Source: Panagrolaimus kolymaensis | Lineage: Eukaryota > Nematoda > Chromadorea > Rhabditida > Panagrolaimidae | DNA: 64,000 nucleotides | NCBI GenBank assembly: GCA_028622995.1 | Contig: JAJQJQ010000027.1 | Coordinates: 1,612,001 to 1,676,000, forward strand | Reading direction: 5' to 3' | Shown: in pieces, positions 37,214 through 49,366 of the stretch | Layout of the letters: every line of letters starts with the position of its first letter | Numbering within the stretch: position 1 is the first letter of the stretch | The notes under the pieces: model-generated | What the model saw: the letters and a program-made list of their open reading frames with translations, nothing else | What the model was told of the DNA's origin: nothing | The model's database searches: none | Made by a program: the position numbers and the translations under genes

Positions 37214-39476
37214 TTATTTGATATTATGAGATGAATCAGGAAGTTGTTGACCTTTGGTTTCTGGAAGTAATAAAGTTACAAAACCCGCGATTGCAGAAAT
37301 GCCACCAAATATTATTAATGGCAGAGGAGTCCATATTTTTGCCTAAAAATTATGATTTAAAAATTCTCAGAAATTTAGGGGGAAGAAACTAACAGTAATT
37401 TGAATGAAAGGAGCTACAGGACCAAAAAGATAACCAATAACCGAGCAAACTCCAATACATAAATTTCTTTCGGTGGTTGGAAAGGATTCAGCTGCATAAA
37501 CAAAAATTCCCATAAATGCAGAGGATATTGCAAATTTTGCTAATAACCAAAATATTAATTGAGCCGCTTGATTGCTCGTCAAAACAAAGGCAGCCAAAGT
37601 GAAAGATATCGCTGTTGCAAGGTGAGTAAAACTTATAGTTAATCGACGGCCAAGTCTAAAATAATTATTGAATTTCAAAAAATGTTTGAAAAAATTTACA
37701 AATTATTAATTTTCGAAAAGAATTTTTTTTCGTAAAGATAAAAACTAACTTATCAAGCATTATAGGCCCTGCGGCTGCAGCAGGAATTTCAATTAATCCA
37801 ATAGCAACATAATTAAAATAATGATTTCCAACTAATTTCACAGAAAATAGCGACATTCCATAATAAACCATAACATCAGTGGTCCAAAGGAAACAAAAAA
37901 TAATAGTTCGAAAAATTAATTTTTTATTTGTTAAAATTGCTGTCAACCTAAAAAAAAGTTTCGGGTTTACTACTCACATAAAAAATGCTAATTTTCAAAC
38001 TCACTGACTATAAAAACTTCGAGTTTCATCAAATTTTGGAGTTCTGAAAACGATTGTTTCATCACACAAAAAATTCAACTTTTTTACTTTGCAATTTGCA
38101 ATCCATGTTTTTGCTTCTTTGTGTCGATTTTTGATTACCAAAAAATGGAAGCTTTCTGGGAGGAATCTAAAATTTTATTTTCAGTAAACGAAAATAAAAC
38201 TAATGAAATGTTTGTATAAATCGATTTTTTTAAACCATGACTCAAAAATGCTACTTTTAGAAAACTCTTTTTTTGGTTTTTAGTATCGTGGCCTCAATTT
38301 TTTTTCGGCAGCTTTCAAGAAAAAAAACTTACATCCATAAAATAATTCCAAACGCAATGCATGGAACACTAAAAGACGTAATAAAATGCCTCCAATCCGA
38401 AATATAATATGCTATAGGAGCAATGGCACAATAACCAAAAACCCATGTAGTTCCATAAATAAATGTGGCGGACGATCTTAAAACAGTTGGAATGGATTCA
38501 TAACCCAGCACCCATATAGCGATGCTACTTCCAGTAAAAAATATTCCATGAAAGAGTCTCAAAATTAGCACTGATTTATAAGTGTTTACAAATTCAATAA
38601 AACATCCAGTAATTCCAAGCAACAAAGTGCAAGTCACCACGCAAGGTTTACGACCATATCGATCAGACAAAAATGAAATAAATGAGCCTCCAACTATGTT
38701 TCCAATCATAAAGGAGGAAGTAAACCAATGTTTTAAATGTTCATGAGGGCCATGAAGTTTGAACTAAAAAAACCAATCAAAAAATATCGTTGTGAGACGC
38801 AAAAATATTTTTAGATGTCTAAACTGACCTACCTCATCAAGCATATTTCCAGCTTTTCGATGTAAACAATTCGCAGATAAATTAGATATATGATTACTAT
38901 AATCGCAAGCTTTATCATCTATAAATGCTCCAGCCATAATAAATGGAGCTGTTACAGTCCAAGTTAAACTTCCAAGAATAAAAATTTTCCATATTTGAAA
39001 GTTTTTTGCTCCTAAAAACATACAAAAAAATTAAAGAAAAAACTTAGAACATGATTTGAAAGTTTTTAACACCTAGAAAAAGCACATCAAATTTTTTTAT
39101 AAAGTATTTTTCGAGAAAAATACACAATAACTATTAAATTTTTCGTGTCAAAGTTATGTTTTTTTGAATAAAGGACACAAAATTTGGAATTCATGGTTTG
39201 AGTTATTCACTTTAAAAAACCCAAATTAATTAATATTTTTCAAAGAAGAAAATTTAACTATGATTATTCGAAGCTCTAATATTACGGCTCACGTTCGTCT
39301 TTAAAATAACAAAATTTTACTCTATTTCTAAAAATTAAATCATTTTTCTCACCAATTTTGTCAATAATTTCATCCGGTGAAAGAGCTTCCGCCGCTCTTG
39401 AAGTATCTTCTGCACATAAATTTTCTATTTCAGCGTCGTTTAACCGCGTTAATGAATTTTGTCGTTTTAAATTCAT
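37214..39476 (-). CDS. SLC22-like organic ion transporter, copy 1 (494 aa)
   Basis: Seven exons join on the minus strand: 39476-39353, 39011-38833, 38763-38333, 38166-38005, 37947-37750, 37655-37394 and 37342-37214. The product is a major facilitator with about 12 helices. Landmarks are the extracellular loop after helix 1 with Cys pairs (DDKACDY and NCLHRK), SDRYGRKP in the helix 2-3 loop, RLFHG, LGYESIPTVLRS after helix 4, the LPESFHF block before the central cytosolic loop, LGRRLT in the 8-9 loop, YAAESFPTTERN after helix 10, and LLLPETKGQQLPD at the C-terminus. These are SLC22 (organic cation/anion or carnitine transporter) signatures. Substrate cannot be predicted. A paralogue with matching exon lengths lies at 43005-45398. 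The first loop is shorter than in vertebrate members. Confidence 0.9.
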
Positions 39477-40765
39477 AATTTTAACTCAAACAAAAAAACA
39501 AAAAATCAACTAAAAAGATGAGAGAGAAAAAAATAAAAAAACAAACAAGTAAGTAATCAATCAATCAATAAAAAATCTCTACCATTTCAATAATTCAAAA
39601 AACTCGTCGACATTTTTTTGGGAGTCGATGTTAACAAAAAAAAATGTGAAATCAATTACAACTTTTTTTAGTTGTTAAAAAAATGTACATCATTTTGTTA
39701 ATTTGATTTGTAGATGATATCAGCCAAATAAGTGTCAATATAAATGAATGTCCAAAAAAAACTTTTATGTATTTTTTTTATGGAAGAGATACATAAATTT
39801 TCTTGTTTGATAGTGTAGTAGCACCTTTTTGTCTGGCTGCGTTCATCCTACATCAAAAAAAAAGTGATTGTAATTTATGTGAAAGAAAAAAAAAGGAATT
39901 TTAACGTGTTTGAATTATATATTTGGAAATTTTATAACAAAAAAAGAAGAAGAAATCAAAAAACTTGTAATGTTTTTTTACAGGTCTTTTCGAAGTTCAA
40001 AAATTTAAAATGATACTCTTTTTTTTTTTGTTTGTTTGTAAAAGAAACCAATAATTTTTCTTTTAAGTTAAATATAATCGATGGCGTTCATGTTACTGAT
40101 TTTTTTTAAAACGCAAAATCGAAAGAAAAATTATACAGGAACTCAGAAAAAAAATATAGAAATATTTGATTAGAAAGTAGCATAGTCTAAAACTATCTGA
40201 AAGTTTAGAAATTTTTTTGAGTGTCGAGAAAATTTCAACATTTTTGTTATTAAAAATATTTTCTTTTTTAAACATAAATCAACTTTATGTACATATTATA
40301 AATTTTATCATTTTTATCTGTCGGAACTTGTTATGAATTCGATAAATATTCTTTCATGGACTTGTGATAAAATTTGCAAAAGCTTTTATTTTTTTAATTG
40401 CATTTTACAAATTCTTTGATCAATAAAACAAAAAAAGGCAATTCATATTATTAAAGCGGATAAAAATTTACTCCTGGCAATATCTTGTAAAATTTAAATT
40501 TAAAAAAAGACAAAAATAAATTTTGATTTTATAATAAAATATTCAAAAACATTTAGAAAACTATTTTAAAAGTTCGCTCAAAAAAAAAATCGCTTCCAAA
40601 TAAAGAAAGGCGCCTGTTTGTTGCCTTTTTTTGTTATGTCTTTTGTTTTATTTTTGTTTTTTCAATCAAATTTGTTGGAGAAAAATCTGTTTCGAGCAGC
40701 ATTAATTTTGTGAAATATGAAATTTATTAAAATTTTATCCAAAAAAGCAAAAAATTATAATTTTT
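39477..40765. other. Gene-free spacer
   Basis: This is the region between the start of SLC22 copy 1 and the 3' end of the protease gene. It is AT-rich with A and T runs. No exon or repeat was recognised. Confidence 0.5.
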
Positions 40766-41924
40766 TTATGCATAAGTGTCCGGGTCTTGACAAGTTACAG
40801 CTCCATTAGTGGTAGATTGAAAGAAATCACAATATGCAGAAATTCTTGAAAATACTCCAGGTTTTTGATATTCTGCACATCCATCACCCCAAGAAGTGAG
40901 GCCATATTGAAACCATGCACCATTTCTATTTTTAACAACTAAAGGTCCACCTGAATCTCCTCCACATGGACCTTTTCCTGCTACACCCCCAGCACAAACG
41001 TGGACCTTTTCTGTGATTTCATCGGGATAATCATTTTCACAAGTTGGATAATTAACAAATGGAAGATTTACTTGTCGAAGGAATTTACTACCATCTCCAT
41101 TTTCTTCAGTTAATCCCCATCCAGTTTCCCACCCAATATTTGGTTCAATAGCTGTAGTATCATCGTGGCTAGGTAAGCAGATGGGTTGAGTATGATCAGC
41201 AAAAATTATTTCATCCATTAACTAAAAAAGCATTAATAAATAGCTTTTGATAGCAAAAACAAATTTTTAGAGATATAAACTTACTTCTACTAAAGCCACA
41301 TCATAAATGGGATCGGGATATGGATTATATTGAGGATGAAGATATATAGCTTTAACTTCATGAACAACTTCGCCGCTTTCATTGCTGAAATAAAACTTTC
41401 TTCAACACACTATTTTCTTTAACAAAAATATTTGAAATTTTTTTTTTGAAATATTCTAATAAAATAAATATTCTTGAAAAAAGCTTTCCAAAAATTATTA
41501 TACTTTTTTAAAGATTTTTTTGATACTTCGATTTTTCGATTAGTCTAACAGAAAAAGAAAATTTCTCTTACGTTTTTCGTTGATCAAATACCCCAGTTTT
41601 AACTTGCCAACTTTGTGGATTATTAGTATTTCCATAAACACAATGGCCCGCCGTCATAATCCAACGGGTTCCAACGACCGTGCCGGTGCATGCATAACCG
41701 CAATCATGCTTTTGCTTCCAACACCATACAATTTGCCATGGCCATGAATATTTTGTTGCAATTGTTCCACCAATTATTCGTGAATTAAGATTTGGAGGAA
41801 TTGGAGTTTGTCCACATTTTTGTTGTTGAGCACCAACAACAGCAGAATAAGAAACTATGAAAGCAAGAAAAATAATTAATAGCTTTAGAAAAACCATTCT
41901 TCCAATGGAAAATATGTTACTCAA
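40766..41924 (-). CDS. Secreted S1 (chymotrypsin-fold) serine protease (302 aa)
   Basis: Three exons join: 41924-41572, 41384-41285 and 41221-40766. A hydrophobic signal (VFLKLLIIFLAFIVSYS) precedes a short propeptide and the activation site NSR-IIGG (R49/I50), implying activation by a trypsin-like cut. The triad is complete: H94 in TAGHC, D146 in YDVALVE, and S241 in GGDSGGP. TSWGDGC and SRISAYCDFF complete the domain. The residue six before the active Ser (chymotrypsin 189) is Gly235, not Asp, so trypsin specificity is unlikely; elastase- or chymotrypsin-like cleavage is inferred. Extra cysteines near CWKQKHDCGYAC suggest an additional disulfide. Starting at the second Met (residue 10) would also keep the signal peptide. 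It sits between the two SLC22 copies on the same strand. Confidence 0.93.
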
Positions 41925-43004
41925 CGACCCAAAAGCTAATGTATGTATTTTTGAAGGTAATCAATTTAACAATAAAAAAAGGAGTATTTTTTCTTTTCTT
42001 TATTTCTTGAAATTCAAACACTCCTAAAAAAGTCAAAAAAACGCAGCGTTGTGTGTTTTGCTTTCAAGAAACAACACTCTTCTATCTTTTGTTTTTTTGT
42101 TTTGTTTTATTAGCGCTTTTTAACCTTTTTATTGATAAGATTGTTTCTTCATTATTTTTTATTATTATCACGTTTGTAGTTGAAGTAAAAGTTGCTATGA
42201 AATGGCTAAATTTTAGTTTGTGGAGCACTTGAGAAAATTTTATGCTTAAAACAAAAGCAACCATACCCAGCCTTCGTTGCAAGCGGAATGCACTAACTGC
42301 GCAGCGAATTTGCAGCGAACTTTTGCAGTAAATGCGCAGCTTATTTTTAAAGCTGCGCAGTTAGTGCAAGAATGCAGCTAATCTAATTAAAATTTTAAAT
42401 TTTAAGAATCCGAGTTAATAGTTTGATTCTTATTATTTTTTTGTCCCCATAGTCAGGAAAAGTGTAATAATGATAGATTTAGTATCCTTATAGTGAAATC
42501 CCTAATGTTCTAGCCAAAATAATTAATTCTAAAAACATAATAAATTAGCTGCATTTTTTGCATTTAGTGCGCAGGTAGTGTGCAGATAGTGCGCAGTTAG
42601 TGCACCAATGCTGCGCAGCCTATTTGCAGCTAATTTTTGCAGTAAATGCGCAGCATTGGTGCACTAACTGCAAAAAGGCTGCGCCCCGTTAAAAAAAATC
42701 GCAGCTAATTTGCAGTTAGTGCGTGTTCGCAGCTATCGAGCCCTGGGCAATGATCAAAAAACATTTGGAAAATGAAAGAAACTCTTTCCAATCATGTCTT
42801 ACTTCTTTTTTTTAAAGCTTAAGAATTTTGTTTGATATTAAAAAGAAAAAGTGTTATTTATTTATTTTAAAATTATATAATTATTACATATTTACACACC
42901 CACAATATTTTTTATGTACAATACATACATATTTCATCCTTCATTTTGAGCAAATTATAAAAATACATATCTTAAACACCAATGAATAATGCTTTTTATT
43001 AAAA
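41925..43004. other. Spacer holding a repeat element
   Basis: Apart from the GCAGTTAGTGC element at 42257-42754, no gene is seen between the protease and SLC22 copy 2. The minus-strand frame at 42082-42282 is unsupported. Confidence 0.5.
42257..42754. mobile_element. Degenerate MITE built of GCAGTTAGTGC units
   Basis: The interior is an array of short units around TGCGCAGTTAGTGC and its complement, in both orientations. Its outer ends are loosely inverted (CAGCCTTCG...GCACTAACTGC on the left against CAGGGCTCGA...GCACTAACTGC read from the right). The flanks gcaaccat and gcaatgat match at six of eight positions, suggesting a decayed 8-bp hAT-type duplication. The structure parallels the two intact hAT MITEs in this window. 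Boundaries are approximate. Confidence 0.6.
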
Positions 43005-45398
43005 TTATGCAATATTATCAGATGAATCAGGAAGTTGTTGATCTTTGGTTTCAGGAAGTAATAAAGTTACAAAACCCGCTATTGCAGAAATGGCACCAAA
43101 AAGTATCAATGGCAATGGAGTCCATATTTTTGCCTATAAATTTATTGGATTTATTTTGATTCAAAAATTTTGTTGAAGCTTACAGTAGTTTGTATAAATG
43201 GAGCGGAACAACCAAAAAGTTTTCCCATAACCGAACAAGTTCCAACACAAGCATTTCTTTCGGTGGTTGGAAAAGACTCTGCGGCATAAACAAAAATTCC
43301 CATAAATGCAGCAGATATTGCAAATTTTGCAAGCAACCAAAATATTAATTGAGCTGCTGGACTATCGGTTAAAACAAAGGCTGCCATAGTGAATGCAACT
43401 GCAGTAGCAAGATGAGTAATGCTAATAGTTAGTCGGCGACCAATTCTGGAAATGTAAAAAGGTTATCAAAAGCACGGATTACCATTTTTTCGCTTTTTTA
43501 AATTTTGGTTTTATTATCAAAAAAATATTTGGGTTTTTTGTTTAATACTTACTTATCCAATAAAATTGGGCCAAAAGCATACGCAGGAATTTCAATTAAT
43601 CCAATAGCAACATAATTAAAATAATGATTTCCAACTAATTTCACAGAAAAAAGAGACATTCCAAAATAAACTAAAACATCGGTGGTCCAAAGAAAAGAAA
43701 ATACAATTGTTCGAAAGATAAGTTTTCGATTTGTAAGTAATATTTTTAACCTGCAAAAATTTACATTTATCTATCTTTTTTTGTCCGACAAATTCGAGGG
43801 AGACTTACTGCTGATATATGCTTTCACCTTCGTGACTTTTCATTGGTCGACAAATTCTTGTATCATCATCTGGGAAACATAACTTTTCAACCTTGCATTT
43901 TGCAACCCATGCTTTAGCTTCTCGATGACGATTCTTTCCAACCATAAAATGGAAGCTTTCAGGGAGGAAACTAAAAAAAAGTAAAAAAAGAAAATTAGTA
44001 TAAAAAAAGTTTTAAAAGAATAAACTTGCATCCACAAAACAAAGGAATAAATAATACATGGAACACTTAAAAAAGTTAAAAAATCTCTCCAATTTGGAAT
44101 ATAATAAGCGATGGGAGCCACCGCACAATATCCTATAACCCAAGTAGTTCCATAAGTAAATGTTGCATATGGCCTTAAAATGGTTGGAATGGATTCATAA
44201 CCCAACACCCAAATGGCGATGCTACTTCCAGTAAAAAATATTCCATGTAAAAAACGAAGAATTAAAACATATTGATAAGTATTTACAAATTCCATAAAAC
44301 ATCCTGTTATTCCAAGTAAGAAAGTGCAAATAATTACACAAGGTTTACGACCATATTGATCAGCGAGAAGTGAAATCAATGAACCACCAATAATATTTCC
44401 AAGCATAAAAGATGAAGTAAACCAATGTTTGAGATTTTCATGTGGCCCATGTAAACCAAACTAAAATTTATTTATTTCTTTTTTTTATTATAAAAAATAG
44501 ATTTTTCAGGATTTGGTTGTTTTACCTCATCAATCATACTTCCAGATTTTCGATGTAAACAATTAGCTGATAAATTTGCAGCTGAGCCACTATAATCACA
44601 AGCTTTATCATCGATGAAGGCCCCAGTCATAATAAAAGGTCCAGTGAAAGCCCAAGTAAAGCTTGCCAAAATAAATATTTTCCATATTTGAAAGTTTTTA
44701 CAACCTTAAAATTATATCTTTTAAATTTTAAACAAAAAAAGGAGAAAAAATATTCTTTGGAAAAATAGGAAAATGAAACCAGGGCTTCTTCAACAACGTT
44801 AAGGAAACGCTCTTCCCTTGATCCTCAACAAAAATCGCTTATTATTTATTTTATTGAAAAAGCAATCGATAAATTTTTGAATTAGATTTTTGTATATGTT
44901 GTGGCTCTAACAACACGATGCATTCAAAATGGCGCCTCTGATCGTTTCTCATGGTCTTGCATGGAATAAGGAAGCTTCGCTTTCTAGCCTATTTTGTATT
45001 TCATTGTTTCATTGTTTTGTTAGTTGTTTGAACTTTAACTTGTACTTGGACTTTTACTCTGTATTGTTATTGCTGTAAGCTCTACCGCTCGAGCTACAGC
45101 ATTTGTTCCTGTAATAAATTATCATATTTATTTTGTGTCATTCTACGGCATTAAAGGAATTCTTTGTCTAACAAACTTCACGGTTAGGACAGTATAGAAA
45201 AAAAGTTATTGAATTATTAGTTATTTTTTCAGTAAAGCCCAAGAAAAATTTTTCAAGCCTTTTTTGCGAAACTAAAAAATACCTACCAATTTTATCAATA
45301 ATATCATCTGGAGTGGATTCCAATTCTGTGGATAAATTTGAAGATTCTGTGTCATTCAAATTTAATTTTGTAAGGGAATTTTGTCGTGGTAACGCCAT
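43005..45398 (-). CDS. SLC22-like organic ion transporter, copy 2 (490 aa)
   Basis: Seven exons join on the minus strand: 45398-45287, 44704-44526, 44460-44030, 43970-43809, 43750-43553, 43445-43184 and 43133-43005. Exons 2-7 have exactly the same lengths as in copy 1 (179, 431, 162, 198, 262, 129 nt), and only the first differs by 12 nt. Signature blocks match: ADQYGRKP, LGYESIPTILRP, FLPESFHFMVGKNRHREAK, IGRRLT, YAAESFPTTERN, LLPETKDQQLPDSSDN. The intron after exon 3 starts GCAAGT, a non-canonical GC-AG intron, where copy 1 has GT. The first intron is long (582 nt). Transport of an organic cation, anion or carnitine across the plasma membrane is expected from the family; the substrate is unknown. 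Confidence 0.9.
45078..45098 (-). other. tRNA D-arm-like / Pol III A-box-like motif
   Basis: Read on the minus strand, TAGCTCGAGCGGTAGAGC resembles a tRNA D arm and A box. It also forms part of a hairpin, GCTGTAAGCTC/GAGCTACAGC. No complete cloverleaf or good B box follows; the nearest candidate is a weak AGTTCAAAC about 60 nt downstream. It lies inside the first intron of SLC22 copy 2. It could be a SINE head or chance. Confidence 0.2.
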
Positions 45399-48300
45399 TT
45401 TTTATTCTTTCATTCGAGCAGCGATAGAGCGAAATAAAAATTATAGAAAAAGTAAAAGTTTGATTTAAAAATTAAATAGGAATTGCTATATCATTAAGCG
45501 TGGCATTTGATATCTGGTTTAAAAAATATATTTGGTCCTAAAACTTTAGAAATTGAAGAAAAAAAAGAAAATAAAGGAAAATACACGAACAAAGATTCGA
45601 AGAAACGGAAAGAAAATTTAAAGCGTTAAAAATAAAACCAAAAAACTGCTTTTTCAAAATCTTAAAACACAAAACAAAACAAAAAATGCGCCTCCAGCAA
45701 ATTTTTTATTTTGAAAACAATATAAATTGGTGTCTCTATTTTTATCTTTCACTTTTATTTCAATTAACAAATAAAAAAGAAAGAAAGAAATCTCTCATTT
45801 ATCTCGAGTTCGTAGATGAACAAATTCTTCAACTTTCAGCAGTGCCGTTCGGCGTCAACCAACCAACAAAAAAAAACAAATGAATAAATAAAAACGTGTG
45901 ATCTTCGTTGCATAAAGCAAAAAAGACAAAAAGAAGAATGTGGTGATTGGCGTTAGCCGAAGAAGATTAGTTGGTGCTGGCTGAATTTTGATATCAAAAA
46001 ATAAATAAGTGAGAGTTAGTGAAAAACAAATGGAATAAATTTCACATGAAAAAATCAAAGTTAGCTAAAAAAATTTAAACTTTTTATTAGATAAATAAAA
46101 GTTAAGTAAAATAAAAATTTTAATTTTTTTAGCAAACATAATTGCAGAAGAACGAAAACAAATTGTTTATTACTCAACTCAAAAAAAAACAATTTCTTAA
46201 AAACATGTTTCAGAAATAACTTATCTTCTAAATCAATGAAAAAGAAAGTGAATCAAAATCAAAAAGTTTTAACCTTGCTTTTTTGATGTAAAATAAAAAT
46301 GACAGTTTAAAAAAAAGAAAGATTTGGAATGCAGTTTCTGCTGCTTTAAAACAGACAACAAAAAAATATTGTAAAAAAGTATTTCTTCTTTGGTTCAAAT
46401 TTAAAAAAAACATTTTAGCTTATGATTGATTTTGTTTGTAAACATTATTTTTTTTGCTTTACACTTTTTTGATCTTTAAAGGAACAAGACTATTTGATGC
46501 CTTTTCGAAAATTTCGATACTGGGGCTGGGAGGAACAGTTGAGGCGGCGCGTGTTTGAATTACCGTGTCACTTTCTGTCTTACACGGTAGTTCAAACACG
46601 CGCCGCCCCAACTCTTCCTCCCAGCCCCAGTATCGAAATTTTCGAAAAGGCATCAAATAGCCTTGTTCCTTTAAAAGCTACACTATTTTTCTTTTTTTTT
46701 TTGTGAAAAGGTTCTTACTTCAAATTAAGCGCGGAAAAAAATAGCAACAAAAAAGAAAGAATTTTCCAGTTAGTTTTACTAATCAAAAACAATTAAAAAA
46801 TCAAAGTGTCTTTAGATGAATGAATGACTTGCTAAGTTCAAAAAAAATGTTTGCAACAAGTTCTTTTTTTTTATTTGTTAATTTTTTAAAAGATCGTTTT
46901 TTTCGATGACTTCAAAAAAAAGTACAAAATGTTGATCACAGAAAAAAAGGAGAAAAAAAAATAAAAGGAAAACAAAAATTCTAAAATGGCGAGAAAAAAC
47001 GTTTGTAAATGAAGAATTGTTTAAAGCAAAGAAATGCGATATAATTTTGATAAATTTTCAACAACCAAAAAAATGAATAAAAAAATAGCAGAAAATTATG
47101 AAAACTTCAAATATGCATGTATCTCTTTCGAATAGCTTTTGTTGCAAGAATCAAATTCTGACGAAATGAAAGCTGAAGCTTTTTGCATCTTTATTGTTTT
47201 CCATTTCCAATGCTTCCAAAAAATCTTCTATTAAAAAATGTGTTTAAAGTTTTTTCATCAAAGAATTTTTTGTTTTATTTTGAAAAGGCATTCATTTGCA
47301 TTTCTGATCTTTCAATCTTTCATAAGTAAAATAAGAACAGAAAAAAATCCAAAGAGGAACAAGAAGAAAAGAAAAAAAAGCCAAAGCTGAAGGAAGGGAT
47401 GAATGAAATCAGTCACGCCACAAGACGACAACCACCAACCATCGTGAGTCAGTCAGTTGTTCTTCCCTTCTTTCTTTTCTTTAGCGTTGTCTGGAAGGAA
47501 TTAAATTTATGTATCTTTTCTTAATCCAAAAAAATCACTAAACAACAACCTTTATTTTTTGACCATTTTTATTTTCAAGTGGAAGAAGGATACACAGAAA
47601 TAAGAAAGATCGTTTTTTGACTATGGATTTTGAGGAGAATGAAAAAAGAAGAAAAGATTAATTTATGGACTTTTTTCAAAACTTTCTTTTTCTTTAAAAC
47701 TCTTGGATCGAATCAAATCAATAAAAAAAAAGTCGAAAATAAAAAAATTGAAAGTTGAAAAATTGTTTTTTGAGTCTCGTGAACGTTTTTTTGTTGTTGT
47801 GACATTTGGATTAATGAAAGTTGCTTTTTTGTTGTTGCATTCACACTTTTTTTCCTTCTATTTCTTAAATTAATTTCTCAAACTCCCCATTTTATAAAAT
47901 CATTTTCATTTCAAGCTCGAGATTGGATTTTCAAAAAGCTTTTTTCAAAATCACTGATATCAAGAAGCATTGTTTTTATTTTCTATCACGTTTTTGCCTT
48001 TTTTGGATCAAAAAATTTTCTTATCACTTTCGTGCTTTATTATAGCTTGCTTGATTTTTTTTGTTTGAACAAACACAAAAAAAATATAGATAGTTTAAAG
48101 TTTATGGTTTTAAGTTTGAACGCGCCATTCTCCCTTCCATTTTTTATTTCCTTCTTCGAGAGTTAGTTAAGTGAAAACATTGATTCAGTCAGTGGCTGCT
48201 ATTGATTGCGATCTCGTTAAACTTTGTTTTTTTCTTTTCTTGTCTAGCGGATATCATGTTTCTAAATAATGATGAGCCACAATGCGAAAAAGTGATGAGA

Positions 48301-49366
48301 TAGATGGCTCAAGTAAATTTTTTTTAGTATATAACAAAGTCAAACAAAAAAGTAATAAGGTATGAGGAAATAAAATAAAAAGTTGCTTTTTAACTCAATT
48401 TTTGTCTCTGCTTTTTGAATTTGCTCTAATTATTAGTATATTTTTTTGAAGGCCTAAAAAAGTTTATTGATTCGATGCCATTTTGAAAAAACAAAGCCTC
48501 TGTAATTGATTTTTTTTTTGCAAGCCATCTTTGAGAAAAGCTGCTTGCTGCTTTAAAAAAAAGTTGTTTGTTACTTCGCCAAAAAGAAAAGAAGCAATAA
48601 ACGAACGAACGACAACAAAAAAGAGGCTTTTTAATCCATCATCACAAAAGATGAGAGAGAATAATATCCGTGAGATATTTTTCTTCTTATGGTCATTTTT
48701 ACCAATAACAAAAAAAAGAATGACGAGGATAAAGAAAGAATGAGAAAGATAGATTTGCGCGCGTGAATTTTTTTTATATGCTTTTTGTTATTTCCTTATT
48801 CGCTTTTCTTTTTTATATTCTTTTTTCGTTTTGAATAAATTTAAAAAGAGTTTTACAAATATTTATAATAGTTAGAACTAACTTTGTAATTTGTAAAAAA
48901 GGAATTCTTGATTTGAAAAATTCGAGTGATAATAGCTTTCAAAGATTTTTAGAAGAAAAAAAATTATGCGCAGGGGTTTTTTGTAATTTTTTTCGTTTTA
49001 TTTCCCAACCCAAATTTTGCAAAATAGAACACGCTCGTAAATTTTTTTGAAAGCTCGTGATTTTTTTTATGTAAAAGTTGCATTTTTTTAATGCGTAAAG
49101 GAAGGATTTATCAAATCCAATCAAAATCAAATGACTAATTTACTTTTTTAGAAATTTTTTATTCACACATGCTTATTTAATTTATTAATTGATGATATTG
49201 AGCCCACGTGAATCAAGTTAGACAGACACCCGATTGATTAATTGATTTTTAAACTTTATTTATTTCGCCAGAAATTTTTTATAAAACTTTTGTTCTTTCT
49301 ATTTGATAACAAAAAAGGTTCATCAATTTTTTGCTGATTCCCACCTCCAAAAAAGTGAACCAAGCC
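45399..49366. other. 4-kb gene-free stretch with one TTAA-flanked MITE
   Basis: AT-rich, homopolymer-rich DNA with no supported exon. The only structured item is the hairpin element at 46476-46674. Open frames at 45686, 45855, 46228 and 48531 are low-complexity and lack splice or start context. Confidence 0.55.
46476..46674. mobile_element. TTAA-flanked palindromic MITE
   Basis: The element 46480-46670 (191 bp) starts AGGAACAAG and ends CTTGTTCCT, flanked on both sides by TTAA (46476-46479, 46671-46674). The two arms are almost perfect complements over about 90 bp, with a loop of about 13 nt (near 46567-46579). TTAA targets are typical of piggyBac and Kolobok transposases. The symmetry makes near-identical open frames on both strands; neither is a gene. 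Confidence 0.9.

Noticed and set aside
46459..46706. Two nearly identical frames on opposite strands
   Set aside because: Mirror images created by the palindromic TTAA-flanked MITE.
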